A stretch of 64,000 nucleotides of DNA from CAYSGX01 sp964518215 (lineage in GTDB: Bacteria > Bacteroidota > Bacteroidia > Chitinophagales > CAIOSU01), in assembly GCA_964518215.1 (NCBI GenBank), contig CAZFFP010000004.1:1-64000 (forward strand). Reading direction: 5' to 3'. Below are positions 35,647-43,732 of the stretch, piece by piece. The notes beneath the pieces are model-generated. The model did not search any database and was not told where the DNA came from. It was given only the letters and a program-made list of their open reading frames with translations. A program made the position numbers and the translations under genes. Each line of letters opens with the position of its first letter. The stretch's first letter is position 1.

Positions 35647-36525
35647 ATGAAAAACATTATTACCCTCTCAGCATTTGTTATTGGATTGGCTTTGGTTCTT
35701 AGCCATTCTTATGTTTACACTAACTCTGCACAAGCTCCTGCCGGTTTTGCCGGAGACCCTCCTGCCAATGCCACTTGCGCTTCTGTAGGTTGCCATACAG
35801 GCTCTTCTGTTATTGTCATAGGAACTTTCATAAACATGAGCACCATTGGTGGCAACAGTTTGGCAAGCGGCTATCAGCCCGGAACGGAGTATAACGTTTC
35901 CGTTAATTTGGTAAACATGAATAAACCCAAATATGGTTTTTCCATTACAGCTTTAGATGCATCGAACAATATGGCAGGCACGCTTCAGTTGGGCGCAGGC
36001 GCAAATGCCAACTCACAGTTCTTGGCTTCTTTGGGAGGCAAACAATATTTAGGGCATAAAGATGCATCTTCCATTTCTACGTGGACATTCAAATGGACCG
36101 CACCTGCCAATAATGTAGGAGAAGTAAAATTTTATATTGCTGCCAATGGTGCAGATGGAACCAATACTGTAGCAAACGACCAGATTTATACAACTGTTTT
36201 TTCGGTTTCTACCACTCAGGGTTTAACCCGCGAAGGCGGCAACACAGGTATTGCTCCGCTTAGTGCCGATGATAATAACATCAAAGTGTTTCCAAATCCT
36301 GCACATGAAAATTTATTCTTTGAATTTGCTTTAAATGAAAGCCAAAATGTTTCTATTTCATTGTTTAATACTAACGGACAAGAAGTGCAGCCTTTTTTTA
36401 ATGACAAACTTTTAAAAGGCGTTTACAAAGAATCTTTCCGCTTAAATACTCTTGCAAAGGGGCTTTATATTGCAAGAATCAGTTTAGATGAACAAGTATA
36501 TTTTAAGAAAATATTGGTGGAGTAA
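35647..36525 (+). CDS. Choice-of-anchor V secreted protein with T9SS type A sorting domain
   Basis: A 292-residue exported protein. Signal peptide (about residues 1-23, ALVLSHSYVYTNSAQA) is followed by FAGDPPANATCASVGCHTGS, the hallmark of the 'choice-of-anchor V' (Reelin-like) family; it contains CASVGCH, a CX4CH motif that resembles a heme c site. A beta-sandwich follows (about 55-195). The C-terminal sorting domain (about 215-292, KVFPNPAHENLFFEFALNES to YFKKILVE) is a clear type A T9SS signal. The ATG at 35647 starts the signal peptide; the frame opens 26 codons earlier. Likely surface-bound; function unknown. Followed by a strong terminator. Confidence 0.88.
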   Translation: MKNIITLSAFVIGLALVLSHSYVYTNSAQAPAGFAGDPPANATCASVGCHTGSSVIVIGTFINMSTIGGNSLASGYQPGTEYNVSVNLVNMNKPKYGFSITALDASNNMAGTLQLGAGANANSQFLASLGGKQYLGHKDASSISTWTFKWTAPANNVGEVKFYIAANGADGTNTVANDQIYTTVFSVSTTQGLTREGGNTGIAPLSADDNNIKVFPNPAHENLFFEFALNESQNVSISLFNTNGQEVQPFFNDKLLKGVYKESFRLNTLAKGLYIARISLDEQVYFKKILVE

Positions 36526-36558
36526 TTGATTTTTTAGCGCAATTCATTTTAGGAAAAG

Positions 36559-36590
36559 AATAGGGGAGTTCGCTCCCCTATTTTTGTTTT
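36559..36590 (+). terminator. Strong terminator with TTCG tetraloop
   Basis: AATAGGGGAG (36559-36568) pairs perfectly with CTCCCCTATT (36573-36582) around TTCG, a very stable loop, and runs into TTTGTTTT. It closes the choice-of-anchor V gene. Confidence 0.93.
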
Positions 36591-36623
36591 ATTACTTGCT
36601 GATGTGAAAATTTAAAACAACCT

Positions 36624-36652
36624 TTTGGTTATTGTCAAATTGTGCTATTTTG
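36624..36652 (+). promoter_or_regulatory. Candidate promoter for the SGNH hydrolase gene
   Basis: TTTG (36624-36627) is followed after 18 bases by TATTTTG (36646-36652), one base short of TAnnTTTG. It ends 32 bases before the ATG at 36685. Confidence 0.4.
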
Positions 36653-36684
36653 GAACTGCTCCAAAATAAAATTAATTCCCAAAT

Positions 36685-37959
36685 ATGAATGAATTGAGAT
36701 TGCCAAATTGGTTTTTTAAAAAAATAAAACTTGAATTTCAATTTAAGTTATGGCATCTGTGCTTGTTCATTTTAATAGTGTTGTTCTTATGTTATACTGT
36801 ATGGGAAATTTATTGGTTTTCAAAAGTCGGTCTGGCATTTATCAGGTGGCATACACATATTGTATTTACTGCGTTGCTTTTTGGAATATTAATCGTCTTT
36901 CCGGTAATAATTCTTTATAAGTTTTTCAGAGGGGAAGAAATGAAAAAACTTTTTGGAATATCGGTATCTGTTTGGTTTGCTTTTATATTACTCGAAGTAT
37001 TTCTCATTATTTCGGGGACGTTGAAAGATTATAATGAAGAACGTTCAGGCTATTATTTGTCGCCCTTTAATGGCTATGCCGAAAACTTTTATCACATTTT
37101 TCATCAAAACGATTCAGTGCTGATTGAGGCGCCTGAATTCAGTTATACAATACCATACAACTCATTAGGTTTTTCGGGCAAAGAATGGACACTTGAAAAA
37201 GAAAGCGCTCTTGTTCGTATAATTACATTGGGCGATTCATTTACCGAAGGAGACGGAGCGCCTATTGATTCATCTTATCCTGTTTTGATGAATAGTATTT
37301 TAGATAATGAATTTGAAGTTTTGAATGCCGGTGTGCGTGGTAGCGATCCGGTATTCGGCTTGAAAAATCTTGAAGACAGACTGGTAAAGTATAAACCGGA
37401 TTTAGTTATTCAGGCTATATCAGAAAATGATGTGCTGTTTGATATGTGCATTAGAGGAGGCTATGAACGGTTTGTTAATGACAGTATGATACAATTTAAT
37501 CAGCCCCCAAAATGGGAGCCTGTATATGCCATGAGCTATACTGCTAGAATATTTCTGAAATTATTCGGAATGAATATGAGAGAGCCTTGTGGAAATATCA
37601 ATAATGTTAAGATTGTTGAGCAGCGTAATGATCAATTGAAAGCAGTGTTTGACAAATTTGAAGATATTGCCGGTGCCCGAAGATTTAAAGTCATCATACT
37701 TTTTTATCCAACCAAGTTTGAAGTTTTCAGAAATAAATATGATTTCGATTTTACTGAAGCTAAAGACTATATTAGAAACCTTCAACACGTTGACTACATA
37801 GATGTATTTCCATGCTACCGTAATTTTATCGCTAACAACAAAAAAGAAGCTGCCGATTTTTATTGGACAATAGACGGGCACCATAATTCTTTGGGCTACA
37901 AAATGATGGCTGAATGTGTAACAGTAGAAATGCTGAAACATATAAATGATTCAGATTGA
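36685..37959 (+). CDS. SGNH/GDSL hydrolase with N-terminal membrane domain
   Basis: A 424-residue protein. Three predicted helices lie at about residues 22-45, 53-82 and 89-113. The rest (about 165-424) is an SGNH hydrolase: GDS in IITLGDSFTEGDG, Gly in NAGVRGSD, Asn in SENDV, and the Asp-x-x-His dyad in TIDGHHNSLGY. All four SGNH blocks are visible. The catalytic domain probably faces the periplasm. Such proteins often deacetylate or acetylate polysaccharides or lipids; the substrate is unknown. It has no operon partner: the next gene is 228 bases downstream. Confidence 0.87.
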   Translation: MNELRLPNWFFKKIKLEFQFKLWHLCLFILIVLFLCYTVWEIYWFSKVGLAFIRWHTHIVFTALLFGILIVFPVIILYKFFRGEEMKKLFGISVSVWFAFILLEVFLIISGTLKDYNEERSGYYLSPFNGYAENFYHIFHQNDSVLIEAPEFSYTIPYNSLGFSGKEWTLEKESALVRIITLGDSFTEGDGAPIDSSYPVLMNSILDNEFEVLNAGVRGSDPVFGLKNLEDRLVKYKPDLVIQAISENDVLFDMCIRGGYERFVNDSMIQFNQPPKWEPVYAMSYTARIFLKLFGMNMREPCGNINNVKIVEQRNDQLKAVFDKFEDIAGARRFKVIILFYPTKFEVFRNKYDFDFTEAKDYIRNLQHVDYIDVFPCYRNFIANNKKEAADFYWTIDGHHNSLGYKMMAECVTVEMLKHINDSD

Positions 37960-38187
37960 TAGACCCTGAGAAACGACAGAACGTAATAATAGCTATAGTC
38001 TCGCTTGCACTCATACAGGGTTAACCTGATTGTGTTTTTTCCGGGGTCGTTTTAATTCATTTTCACCGGAAATTTGTTTTCCAAACCTTCAATTGTGCAC
38101 ATGCTGTTTTTACCAACTTTTCACCGCTCCATTTTAAGTATGCCATATTATATCATATCTTTCCCCTCCAAACGTTAATAGGTTTCT

Positions 38188-38415
38188 ATGGCTGATTCAT
38201 GGGTTAAAGTTTTTGCAACATCAGACCTTGTTCAGGCAGACTGGATACTCAGTGTGCTCGAACAAAACGATATTGCTGCCGTGAAGATGAACAAGAAAGA
38301 CTCTGCCTACGTGATGCTCGGCATTATTGAGTTGTATGTGAAACCTGAAAATGTATTGCGTGCGCTGAATATTATTGAATCAACCAACCATGAAAACCCT
38401 CATAACCAGAACTAA
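38188..38415 (+). CDS. DUF2007 small signal-transducing-like protein
   Basis: A 75-residue cytosolic protein with WVKVFATSDLVQADWILSVL and IELYVKPENVLRALNIIEST, matching the ferredoxin-like DUF2007 family (GlnB-like fold, role unknown). It overlaps the start of cdsA by 26 bases, so the two are translationally coupled. The coupling suggests a link to phospholipid synthesis, which is an inference. Confidence 0.85.
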   Translation: MADSWVKVFATSDLVQADWILSVLEQNDIAAVKMNKKDSAYVMLGIIELYVKPENVLRALNIIESTNHENPHNQN

Positions 38416-39223
38416 AACAGCACTGATTTTTGTAGCGGTGGTATTGGCAGGTGTCTGGCTGCATGTATGGACTTTCGGCTTGCTCATGCTGGCAGTAATG
38501 CTGTTGTCTTTTTGGGAATTTTTCAAGCTCTACGCGGCAGATTTGCAAAACAGTAGATTTGCAAAAATCTATGTTTTCTTTGCCATGTTCATAGGAGTGT
38601 TTGGCTTTGTAGCCACCTTCCCCGAAACACAACATATTCTTGGTTCCAATGAGTATGTGCTTATTTTGCTCAGCCCGTTTTTGCTTATCGTTATAGAATT
38701 ATTTTCTCATTCGGAGCGTCCGTTGCAAAATATCGGGCTTACTTTTCTGTCAGTTGTTATCATTGCGCTACCCATCTGGATGCTGAATACCGTGCTGATT
38801 AAAGATGGCAATTATCAGCCTGTGATACCTATGGGATTATTACTGCTTATTTGGTGCAACGATGCCTTTGCTTATCTCGTAGGCTCTGCTATCGGAAAGC
38901 ATAAAATTATTCCCCGCATTTCTCCCGGAAAAACGGTTGAAGGAACCATCGGAGGCATTATTTGCAACTTTATCACCGCCTATCTTTTAACCATATTATT
39001 CGGAGTATTTTCTTTGCAACACTGGATGGCAATAGCAGTAATCGTCAGTGTGTTTGGCACATTGGGCGACTGGACCGAATCTATGATGAAGCGCAGCCTT
39101 CAGGTGAAAGACAGTGGTAATCTCCTTCCCGGACATGGCGGCATGTTAGATCGTTTCGATGCGTTCTTTTTTGCCGTGCCGTTTGTGGTGGCATATCTCT
39201 GGTGGTGTGGCGTGTATTCATAG
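38390..39223 (+). CDS. cdsA: Phosphatidate cytidylyltransferase
   Basis: A 277-residue inner-membrane enzyme that makes CDP-diacylglycerol from CTP and phosphatidic acid, feeding all phospholipid synthesis. It has multiple helices and the family signature MKRSLQVKDSGNLLPGHGGM followed by LDRFD. I chose the ATG at 38390; the TTG at 38375 is in frame but poor. It overlaps the DUF2007 gene by 26 bases. Confidence 0.96.
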   Translation: MKTLITRTKTALIFVAVVLAGVWLHVWTFGLLMLAVMLLSFWEFFKLYAADLQNSRFAKIYVFFAMFIGVFGFVATFPETQHILGSNEYVLILLSPFLLIVIELFSHSERPLQNIGLTFLSVVIIALPIWMLNTVLIKDGNYQPVIPMGLLLLIWCNDAFAYLVGSAIGKHKIIPRISPGKTVEGTIGGIICNFITAYLLTILFGVFSLQHWMAIAVIVSVFGTLGDWTESMMKRSLQVKDSGNLLPGHGGMLDRFDAFFFAVPFVVAYLWWCGVYS

Positions 39224-39329
39224 AAGATTAATTTTTTTTATTCATTGAAACATAAATTCCCGCTTCGGTGTTGTTGAGCAATTACTCGGTAAATTGCAAC
39301 AGATTTTAATTATCTAAACTCTTTTCTCT

Positions 39330-40469
39330 ATGAAAATTGGAATAGTTTGTTATCCCACCTATGGCGGTAGTGGTGTAGTAGCTACTGAATTAGGTAAAGC
39401 GTTGGCTTCTGAAGGACATTTAGTGCATTTTATTACTTATCGCGAGCCTGCAAGGTTAGATGCATTTCAATCGAATGTGTTTTATCATGAAGTAAGTTTG
39501 CAGAATTATCCGCTCTTTGAATATGCCCCTTATGAAACCGTTCTGGCAAGTAAAATTGTAGATGTAGTGCGCTTCGAAGGTTTGGATTTATTACATGTGC
39601 ATTATGCCATTCCCCATGCCTCTGCTGCTTTTTTAGCCAAACAAATTCTGAAAGACCACGGCATTCAAATACCGGTGGTAACTACACTTCACGGAACAGA
39701 TATTACTTTGGTAGGAAAAGATGAAACCTATGCACCTGTGGTTGCTTTTTCTATCAACAACAGTGATGGAGTAACGGCTGTATCGCAATCGTTGAAAGAA
39801 GATACCTATCGCTACTTCGATATAAAATGCGATATTGAAGTGATTCCGAATTTTATTGATTTTTCCCGTTTTAACAAAACTAACAAAGAGCATTTCAGAA
39901 AAGCTATTGCCGACCACGGTGAGCGCATACTGATACATGTTTCTAATTTCAGAAAAGTGAAGCGGGTAGAAGATTTGGTGTATGTATATAAAATCGTTTC
40001 AGAAAAAATAAAATGTAAAATGCTGATGGTTGGCGATGGACCGGAACGACACAACGTAGAGCAACTTTGCAGAAAAATGCAGGTTTGTGATGGCGTTCGG
40101 TTTTTGGGAAAACAAGATGCCATTGAAGAGTTGTTGGCTATTGCCGATGTGTTTTTGATGCCTTCTGAAACGGAGAGTTTCGGTTTGGCTGCATTGGAAG
40201 CTATGGCTTGTCAGGTGCCGGTAATTTCGTCAGATACCGGAGGAATTCCTGAAATAAATATTCATGGCGAAACCGGTTTCCTGAGCCAAGTGGGCGATGT
40301 GGAGGATATGGCAAAAAACACCATTTTTCTGTTGGAAGATGAAGCCCGTCTGCAAACCTTCAAGCAAAATGCTTATAAACAGGCACAACGATTCGATTTA
40401 AAATACATATTGCCGTTTTATGAAGAATTTTATCAAAAAGTTATCGAAAGTGTGAAAGCTAAGGTTTAG
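39330..40469 (+). CDS. bshA: N-acetyl-alpha-D-glucosaminyl L-malate synthase BshA
   Basis: A 379-residue GT4 glycosyltransferase that joins GlcNAc from UDP-GlcNAc to L-malate, the first step of bacillithiol synthesis. The N-terminus MKIGIVCYPTYGGSGVVATE is diagnostic of BshA. The GT-B C-terminal half has VGDGPERHNVEQL and the E-x7-E motif PSETESFGLAALEAMAC. The length is usual (375-380). It is monocistronic here; bshB and bshC are not in the window. An inverted repeat follows 26 bases after the stop. Confidence 0.95.
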   Translation: MKIGIVCYPTYGGSGVVATELGKALASEGHLVHFITYREPARLDAFQSNVFYHEVSLQNYPLFEYAPYETVLASKIVDVVRFEGLDLLHVHYAIPHASAAFLAKQILKDHGIQIPVVTTLHGTDITLVGKDETYAPVVAFSINNSDGVTAVSQSLKEDTYRYFDIKCDIEVIPNFIDFSRFNKTNKEHFRKAIADHGERILIHVSNFRKVKRVEDLVYVYKIVSEKIKCKMLMVGDGPERHNVEQLCRKMQVCDGVRFLGKQDAIEELLAIADVFLMPSETESFGLAALEAMACQVPVISSDTGGIPEINIHGETGFLSQVGDVEDMAKNTIFLLEDEARLQTFKQNAYKQAQRFDLKYILPFYEEFYQKVIESVKAKV

Positions 40470-40495
40470 TTGGGTGTATGACAGAATGCACAGTT

Positions 40496-40564
40496 AAACC
40501 CGCAAGGTTTTATTCCAGTATAAAATGTTATATAGGATACTTCATTAAAAAACCTTGCAGGTTT
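40496..40564. repeat. Inverted repeat with AAACC-GCAAGGTTTT arms
   Basis: Arms 40496-40511 and 40549-40564 match over 16 bases with one mismatch (AAACCcGCAAGGTTTT against AAACCtGCAAGGTTTT). The 37-base spacer is AT-rich. It could terminate bshA, or be a mobile intergenic element; such arms look like dispersed repeats of this phylum. Confidence 0.55.
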
Positions 40565-40645
40565 TATAAAGCGCTGTAATTTGTCTTACACCCGTTTAGT
40601 TACCTCACGCTTCTTTTTTCAAACGTCCTCTATTTCTGCAAGCTG

Positions 40646-40653
40646 TAACTTTG
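40646..40653 (+). promoter_or_regulatory. -7 promoter box TAACTTTG for the LVIVD-repeat gene
   Basis: TAACTTTG matches TAnnTTTG and ends 23 bases before the ATG at 40677. A -33 TTG is not evident. Confidence 0.45.
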
Positions 40654-40676
40654 TTACGTTTATTAAAATATTTAGA

Positions 40677-42272
40677 ATGAAATTATTCCTCACACTATTT
40701 ATTGCCTGTAGTATTCATGTTGTTTCGGCACAAAAAAATATTCAATTGCGCAGCTATCTGCAATATCCGGTGAAATCGAGTGCTATTTGGGGCTATACCG
40801 ATACCACCACCGGTAATGAATATGCTCTGGTAGGCTTACAAACAGGTCTTTCGATAGTAGATATTTCCGACCCCGATAATATCAGCGAGTTGTTCAATGT
40901 TCAGGCACCCTTCAGCAACTGGCGCGAAATGAAAACATGGAGCCATTTTGCTTATGTAAGTAACGAAACGGAAGGCGGCATTTTAATTATTGACCTGAGC
41001 GATTTACCCAATAATATTTCAACCAAATATTGGACTGCCGATAGTTTAATTTCAACTTCGCACACTCTTTTTATAGATGAAAACGGTATTTTGTATGTCA
41101 ATGGGTTTAATAACTTTGCGCGCAGTCGAAATACCGAAAACAGAGGCATATTAATGGCAGACCTCAATCAAGACCCGGAAAATCCTGTGGTGCTCGGCAT
41201 ATATGAGCAGGCTTATGTGCATGATTGTTTTGTTAGAGCCGATACCATTTGGGCGGCTCAAATTTACGAAGGAAATTTTGCAGTAATTGATGTGTCTGAC
41301 AAGTCGAATCCGTTGTTGATGCAGACACAGGAAACACCTGCTCGCTTCACTCACAATTGCTGGCTTTCTGACGATGGCAAATATCTTTTTATTACCGATG
41401 AAAAGTCAAACGCTTTCATCGCTTCTTATGATGTTAGCGACCTTGATAATATCATTGAGTTAGACCGGTATCAATCTGCCTTCAACACCGGAGTCATTCC
41501 GCACAATACACACGTGTTGGGAAATTTTTTAGTCAATGCCATGTATAAAGATGGCGTAACCGTTGTGGACATAACGCATCCCGACAATATGGTAGAGACC
41601 GGTTATTACGATACCTCTCCTTTTCTATCGGAAGACGGGTTCAGCGGATGCTGGGGCGTGTATCCTTATTTTCCTTCACAAACCATTATAGCATCAGATA
41701 TGGAAGAAGGTTTGTTTGTGCTATCACCCGATTATGTGCGGGCTGCTTATCTCGAAGGCATGGTAACCAACGACCAAACGGGTAATCCCGTGAACGATGT
41801 GCGGGTTGAAATTATTGGCGAAACCCGTTTTAAATTCACCAAAAATAATGGCAGCTATAAAACCGGAATTGTAGATGCCGGCACTTATGATGTGCGCTTT
41901 TTTAAAGCCGGGTGTATGACAAAAATTATTCAGCAGGTGCCACTGCAAACAGGTCAGACCACCCTACTGAATGTGCAGATGAATTGCGACCCGAGCGCTA
42001 TCGGAATTATAAATCCTGAACTGCATTATTGCTATCCTGCTCCATCGGTTTTTCAGTCTTCAACAGTTTTGCATTTTGAATTACAAGCTGCTTTACAACA
42101 ACAAACTTTTTTCAGCGTGTATGATATTTCCGGAAAAATTATAGAAACTTTTCAGCCGGAATACGCTCAGGGAAATATTACCATTGGTAACCAATGGCAA
42201 CCCGGAATGTATTTCGTTACTTTGCAAACCGGGACTTATTTACAAACTTTGAAAATCGTAAAAACCAACTGA
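40677..42272 (+). CDS. Choice-of-anchor B / LVIVD-repeat secreted protein with T9SS sorting domain
   Basis: A 531-residue exported protein. Signal peptide MKLFLTLFIACSIHVVSA; then LVIVD-type beta-propeller repeats (about residues 25-350): GLSIVDISDPDNI, GILIIDLSDLPNN, FAVIDVSDKSNPL, VTVVDITHPDN. A carboxypeptidase-regulatory-like domain follows (about 360-440, LEGMVTNDQTGNPVNDVRVE). The C-terminus (CYPAPSVFQSSTVLHFELQA to LKIVKTN) is a type A sorting domain. It is likely surface-located and structural or adhesive. Its TGA overlaps the next ATG (TGATG), so the TrkA-like gene is translationally coupled. The ATG at 40677 starts the signal peptide. Confidence 0.88.
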   Translation: MKLFLTLFIACSIHVVSAQKNIQLRSYLQYPVKSSAIWGYTDTTTGNEYALVGLQTGLSIVDISDPDNISELFNVQAPFSNWREMKTWSHFAYVSNETEGGILIIDLSDLPNNISTKYWTADSLISTSHTLFIDENGILYVNGFNNFARSRNTENRGILMADLNQDPENPVVLGIYEQAYVHDCFVRADTIWAAQIYEGNFAVIDVSDKSNPLLMQTQETPARFTHNCWLSDDGKYLFITDEKSNAFIASYDVSDLDNIIELDRYQSAFNTGVIPHNTHVLGNFLVNAMYKDGVTVVDITHPDNMVETGYYDTSPFLSEDGFSGCWGVYPYFPSQTIIASDMEEGLFVLSPDYVRAAYLEGMVTNDQTGNPVNDVRVEIIGETRFKFTKNNGSYKTGIVDAGTYDVRFFKAGCMTKIIQQVPLQTGQTTLLNVQMNCDPSAIGIINPELHYCYPAPSVFQSSTVLHFELQAALQQQTFFSVYDISGKIIETFQPEYAQGNITIGNQWQPGMYFVTLQTGTYLQTLKIVKTN

Positions 42273-42964
42273 TGAAAGGACGTTTTGCTGTTATCGGATT
42301 AGGGCGCTTCGGCAGCACTGTAGCCATTACTCTTGCCAATAAAGGAGCCGAAGTGCTGGCTATAGATTCTGACGAAGAGTTAGTGGAAAATATGCGCGAT
42401 GATGTGGCTTATGCCGTTACGATGGATGCCACCGATATAAAGTCGCTCCGCTCGCAGAATATAGATGAAATGGATGCGGTAATTGTTGCCATTGGCAGCG
42501 ATTTTGAAAGCCTTATTCTGGTAACCGTATCGCTGATGGAATTGGGTGTGGAGCGCATTCTGGCTCGCGCAATGAATCAAACTCAGCGGGTCATACTTCA
42601 AAAATTAGGTATCAAAGAAATTGTTTCGCCCGAAGTAGAAGTAGGCATTTCCATAGCAGAAAAATTGTTGAACCCGGGCATGTTAACCTATATGCAGTTG
42701 CCCGACCATTATGAAATTGCCGAAGTGGAAGCGCCTCATAATATTGTAGGCAGAAGTTTGGATGATTTAGACCTTCGCAAAAGATACAATATCAATCTGA
42801 TTACCATTAAGCGACAGGAAAAAATTGAACAAAACGGAGAGCAATTAAAAGAGTATCATATTATTGGCGTGCCGCAATCAGACACATTAATAGAAGAAGG
42901 CGATACCCTGCTGCTCATGGGTATTGACCGCGACATTTATAAGTTTATTGAAGTAAACAAGTAA
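42272..42964 (+). CDS. TrkA-type potassium uptake regulator (RCK domains)
   Basis: A 230-residue cytosolic protein with an RCK_N Rossmann domain (VIGLGRFGSTVAI near residue 6, LAIDSDEELVENM) and a C-terminal TrkA_C domain (about 140-230). It matches the KtrA/KtrC type that gates a KtrB/TrkH potassium channel using nucleotides. Start and stop overlap with the LVIVD gene as TGATG. No channel subunit is in the window, so the partner lies elsewhere. Confidence 0.92.
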   Translation: MKGRFAVIGLGRFGSTVAITLANKGAEVLAIDSDEELVENMRDDVAYAVTMDATDIKSLRSQNIDEMDAVIVAIGSDFESLILVTVSLMELGVERILARAMNQTQRVILQKLGIKEIVSPEVEVGISIAEKLLNPGMLTYMQLPDHYEIAEVEAPHNIVGRSLDDLDLRKRYNINLITIKRQEKIEQNGEQLKEYHIIGVPQSDTLIEEGDTLLLMGIDRDIYKFIEVNK

Positions 42965-42970
42965 TTTCTG

Positions 42971-43672
42971 TTAATCATATAAATGGCTGATTCGAATTAA
43001 ACCATCAGCATCTTTGATAATAATATTGCTTTTTTCTGTTTCTACCAGACGCTCGTCTTTAAATTCTTTTAGAATTCTAATTGCAGTTTCTTTCACTGTG
43101 CCCACAAAACTTGCCAGGTCTTCTCTGGTAATGGAAATAACTCCATCAGGATTTTTTTCTTCTCTATAGAATCGGTGCAAGAACAATAGCGCTTCTGCCA
43201 TGCGCCCGCGAACCGGCTTATATGCAAGGTCTGCCATTTTTCCGAAAGAATCGTCTAAATTGCTACTGAGCATTTTTATCATGCTTTCGGAAAAACGTTC
43301 GTTTTTCTTGAACAAGTCCATGAGTGCATTTTTAGGAACCAAACACACCACACAATCTTCCAATGCAGCGGCAGTTACCGGATATTTTTTTTCTGCCAAC
43401 AAAGTGCTGTATCCCAAAAAATCGCCCGGCTTGGCTATGCGCACAATTTGTTCTTTGCCATCGGATGCGTAGCGGTAGAGTTTTATTTTTCCTTCATTGA
43501 CACAATAAAGCCCCATAGGATTGGAGCCTTCGTTGAAAATAATCTGACCTCTTTTATAGGTAGCACAACTCTTGGCAGTATCAATTTCGTCTATTTCATT
43601 AACATGACAGAAATGAAAAAGTGAACTTTTACGGCTTTGACAATGTGCGCAATCGGGAGCTTGAAACTTCAT
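42971..43672 (-). CDS. Crp/Fnr family transcriptional regulator (FNR-like)
   Basis: A 233-residue regulator. The cyclic-nucleotide-like sensor domain (about 30-150) has NEGSNPMGLYCVNEGKIKLY and VRIAKPGDFLGYS. The C-terminal winged helix (about 155-233) has SITREDLASFVGTVKETAIR. Cysteines near the N-terminus (residues 8, 11, 22 and 36) could hold an iron-sulfur cluster as in FNR, but spacing differs from E. coli FNR. It converges on the TrkA-like gene (6 bases between) and lies 60 bases after the universal stress protein gene on the same strand. Confidence 0.9.
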   Translation of the reverse strand: MKFQAPDCAHCQSRKSSLFHFCHVNEIDEIDTAKSCATYKRGQIIFNEGSNPMGLYCVNEGKIKLYRYASDGKEQIVRIAKPGDFLGYSTLLAEKKYPVTAAALEDCVVCLVPKNALMDLFKKNERFSESMIKMLSSNLDDSFGKMADLAYKPVRGRMAEALLFLHRFYREEKNPDGVISITREDLASFVGTVKETAIRILKEFKDERLVETEKSNIIIKDADGLIRISHLYD

Positions 43673-43732
43673 AATAAGATATTTTAGAATAGCACCCTGT
43701 AAAGTTACGGCTTGAAAAACAAAGCCATTATG

